From HGM12669 sp048527645 (GTDB taxonomy: Bacteria; Bacillota; Clostridia; Oscillospirales; CAG-272): a DNA stretch of 22,562 bases. The stretch is taken from contig DBGFNI010000152.1 in the NCBI GenBank assembly GCA_048527645.1, positions 1-22,562 on the forward strand, given 5' to 3'. A program made the translations under genes and the position numbers. This document shows positions 20,425 through 22,562 of the stretch, one piece after another (within the stretch, counting starts at the first letter, position 1; the number at the start of each line of letters is the position of its first letter). The notes under the pieces are model-generated. The model saw nothing but the letters and a program-made list of their open reading frames with translations, ran no database searches and was not told the origin of the DNA.

Positions 20425-22443
20425 TTATTCTTCCTCACGCGTATCGCCGCCAAGCATTTGCAGCAGCGTTTCTTCATCAATGATCGGAACGGACAAACTC
20501 TGCGCCCGTGTCAGTTTGGAGCCGGCGTCCTCACCGGCGACCACATAGGAGGTCTTGCCGGAAACAGAGGAGGAAACCTTGCCGCCCTGCGCCTCAATCA
20601 GCGCCGCGGCTTCGCTGCGCTTGAGCGTGGGAAGCGTGCCGGTCAGCACAAAGGTCAGCCCTGCCAGCAGTTGTCCCGTCCCCTCACTATCATAGGTCAT
20701 TTTTACCCCCGCCGCGCGCAGTTTTTCGATCAGCGCGCGGGACTGCGGGTGAGAAAAATACGTCAATATATTGTCCGCCGTGATTTCGCCCACATCATCC
20801 ACGGCGCACAGCGTGTCCCGATCCGCCGCCATCAGCGCCTCCATGCTGCCGAAGCGCCGTGCCAGATTCTTTGCCATTTTCTGTCCCACCTGACGGATTC
20901 CAAGGGCAAAAATCAGATGATCCAGTCCCGCCTGCTTGGAGCGCTCGGCGGCAGCGATGAGATTGTCCGCGCTTTTTTCGCCCAGTCCTTCTATTTGGGC
21001 AATTTCGTCTCTGTTCAGAGCGTACAGATCGGCGGGATCCTGCACAAGTCCGCGATCCTTCAACGCCTTGAGAATTGCCCCGCCCATGCCGTCAATATTC
21101 ATCGCGTCGCGCGATACAAAGTGCTCCAGTGCGCGAAGCAGCTGCGCCGGGCAGGCGTTGTTGGTGCATCGCACCGCCGCCTCCTCGTCACGGCTGACCG
21201 GCTCGCCGCAGCAAGGGCAGGTGGCGGGCATCTGATATACATGGGTGTCCGGCGGGCGCTTGTCCGGGCAAATTCTGACCACCTCGGGGATAATGTCGCC
21301 CGCTTTTTGCACCAGCACGGTGTCCCCGATGCGGATATCGCGGCTGCGGATAAAATCAATGTTGTGCAGCGTCGCGCGGCTCACGGTGGTTCCCGCCAGC
21401 TGCACCGGGCGGAGAACCGCGTTCGGCGTCAGCACGCCTGTGCGGCCGATCTGCACCGTGATATCCTCCAGAACCGTCTCTTTCACCTCCGGCGGGAACT
21501 TGTATGCGAACGCCCATTTCGGCGTCGCCGTATTCTCGCCGACCGCCTCCCGCAGCGCAAGGTCGTTGAGCTTCACCACCACGCCGTCAATGTCAAACGG
21601 CAGCGTTGCGCGCGCCTGACCGATCTGTTCGATCCGTTCCAATATCTGCTCGCCCGTCGTGCACAAAGCAGCGCCGGGCAGAACGGTAAATCCCATTTTT
21701 TCCAGAGCGGACAGGCTTTCCAGATGCGTGGAAAAGGTCATTCCCGTCACACGCTGTACATTAAATACAAAAATGTCCAGCTCGCGCTGCGCCGTGATGC
21801 GGGAATCAAGCTGTCGGAGGGAGCCTGCCGCCGCGTTGCGCGGGTTGGCAAAGGTGCTCTTCTCCATCTGCGTCTGCCGCTCGTTGAGCTTTTCAAAGCT
21901 GCGGTGCGACATATACACCTCGCCGCGCACCTCCAGATAAGGCGGCGCATTTTCCAGCGTCAGCGGAACCGAGCGAACCGTCTTGAGGTTTTCCGTCACG
22001 TCCTCGCCCACCAGTCCGTCGCCGCGCGTCGAGCCTCTGACAAACACGCCGTTTTCATATTCCAGCGAAACGGACAGCCCGTCAATCTTATATTCCACGC
22101 TGTACGCCGGCGTCCCGCCCGCGTCATATACCGCACGGTCGATCTGCTCTGCAAAGCGAAGCAGCTCCTCTTGGGAAAACACATCCTGCAAGCTGCCCAT
22201 CCGCACCGCGTGCGTCACCTTCTCAAATTTGTCCAGTGCCGCGCCGCCCACGCGGCGCGTGGGAGAAGCGGGATCGTCAAACTGCGGATATGCCTGCTCC
22301 AGCCCCTTGAGCTCATAAAACATCTGATCGTACGCATAATCGGAAATCTGCGGATCGTCTTCGATGTAATACTTTCTGCTGTGGTATTCCAGACTGCTGC
22401 GCAGCGCGCGAATCCGTTCTCTGATTTCATCCAGTTGTTCCAT
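20425..22443 (-). CDS. ligA: NAD-dependent DNA ligase LigA
   Basis: Seals nicks in duplex DNA using NAD+, for replication and repair. At 672 residues it is a full-length LigA. Domains in order: N-terminal Ia domain (1-65, YYxxDxPxxSDxxYD-like block at 25-39), adenylation domain with the nucleophile Lys119 in VEYKIDGLS and GDGxxGED at 141-148, OB-fold, zinc finger with four cysteines (409, 412, 426 and 431), HhH domain (about 440-580) and a C-terminal BRCT domain (about 590-672, with TGTLPTLKR and GGKVSSSVSGKTSYVV). GAGGTGAT lies about 4-11 bases before the ATG. obgE follows with only 2 bases between. Nothing suggests a broken gene. Confidence 0.98.
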   Translation of the reverse strand: MEQLDEIRERIRALRSSLEYHSRKYYIEDDPQISDYAYDQMFYELKGLEQAYPQFDDPASPTRRVGGAALDKFEKVTHAVRMGSLQDVFSQEELLRFAEQIDRAVYDAGGTPAYSVEYKIDGLSVSLEYENGVFVRGSTRGDGLVGEDVTENLKTVRSVPLTLENAPPYLEVRGEVYMSHRSFEKLNERQTQMEKSTFANPRNAAAGSLRQLDSRITAQRELDIFVFNVQRVTGMTFSTHLESLSALEKMGFTVLPGAALCTTGEQILERIEQIGQARATLPFDIDGVVVKLNDLALREAVGENTATPKWAFAYKFPPEVKETVLEDITVQIGRTGVLTPNAVLRPVQLAGTTVSRATLHNIDFIRSRDIRIGDTVLVQKAGDIIPEVVRICPDKRPPDTHVYQMPATCPCCGEPVSRDEEAAVRCTNNACPAQLLRALEHFVSRDAMNIDGMGGAILKALKDRGLVQDPADLYALNRDEIAQIEGLGEKSADNLIAAAERSKQAGLDHLIFALGIRQVGQKMAKNLARRFGSMEALMAADRDTLCAVDDVGEITADNILTYFSHPQSRALIEKLRAAGVKMTYDSEGTGQLLAGLTFVLTGTLPTLKRSEAAALIEAQGGKVSSSVSGKTSYVVAGEDAGSKLTRAQSLSVPIIDEETLLQMLGGDTREEE

Positions 22444-22474
22444 ACGATCACCTCGTTTTGCGTAAAATCATTCG

Positions 22475-22499
22475 ATTATATTATATCATTTTCTGTCAA
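22475..22499 (-). promoter_or_regulatory. Possible promoter for ligA-obgE-PHP
   Basis: On the minus strand TTGACA (plus 22494-22499) is followed by two overlapping TATAAT sequences (plus 22480-22485 and 22475-22480). Spacings of 8 and 13 bases are shorter than the optimal 17, so the elements are right but the geometry is poor; another -35 may be used. Confidence 0.4.
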
Positions 22500-22531
22500 A
22501 ATGAAAAGGAGGGGCAGCGATTATTCATGTT

Positions 22532-22559
22532 TTGTTTACATTCCTCATTTTTGTATAAT
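22532..22559 (+). promoter_or_regulatory. Possible rightward promoter at the window edge
   Basis: TTGTTT (22532-22537) and TATAAT (22554-22559) are 16 bases apart, pointing out of the window. An alternative reading is a gene start, since AAGGAGGGG (22505-22513) precedes an ATG at 22527 by about 13 bases and the frame stays open to the edge. I favour the promoter, as the frame is only 12 codons long. Confidence 0.4.
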
Positions 22560-22562
22560 TGT

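Overview
The window looks like an ordinary chromosomal stretch from an anaerobic, low-oxygen-tolerance Firmicute of class Clostridia, plausibly the Oscillospirales/Ruminococcaceae group. This rests on gene content (a 2-hydroxyacyl-CoA-dehydratase-activase-type system, DUF1385/YqhQ, Firmicute-style Jag and YidC without a periplasmic domain), on strong AGGAGG-type ribosome sites, and on sigma-A promoters of the TTGACA/TATAAT kind in a moderately GC-rich background. No rRNA, tRNA, CRISPR array, insertion sequence or prophage gene is visible. The taxonomic guess is inference; no search was run.

Layout. Bases 1-241 hold the 3' trailer and terminator of a leftward operon. Bases 242-4300 (minus) are DUF1385/YqhQ - prmC - ddl - murI: a membrane protein, the release-factor methyltransferase, and two enzymes making D-amino acids for peptidoglycan. 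A divergent intergenic region (4301-4552) carries promoters for both directions and a perfect 16-base inverted repeat at the predicted start of the rightward transcript. Bases 4553-12220 (plus) are a divergent LCP-family protein, a citrate synthase, a two-gene COG3581 / COG1924-COG3580 iron-sulfur system (HgdB-like protein plus a tandem-ATPase activase), and a DUF445 membrane protein. These five genes are closely spaced and could be one transcript.

Bases 12255-15596 (plus) are the conserved rpmH - rnpA - yidD - yidC - jag block, starting with a near-consensus promoter, a structured leader and an intercistronic terminator/attenuator. In many Firmicutes this block sits beside dnaA and the origin and is followed by mnmE/mnmG; here neither neighbour is present. 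It ends in a strong bidirectional terminator shared with the convergent left-running genes.

Bases 15735-22443 (minus) are two units: ligA - obgE - PHP-domain protein (very tightly packed), then pgk - tpiA from their own strong promoter, whose spacer holds a perfect 15-base dyad. The final about 60 bases contain a possible rightward promoter for a gene beyond the window.

Most promising for unknown biology: the citrate synthase / COG3581 / tandem-ATPase activase operon. It has all the cysteines expected for ATP-driven low-potential electron transfer, yet no dehydratase alpha subunit and no CoA-transferase nearby, so its substrate is unknown. The protein families themselves are known; it is the function that is open. 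A second point is the LCP protein, which keeps the fold signatures but has lost the usual catalytic-site arginines.
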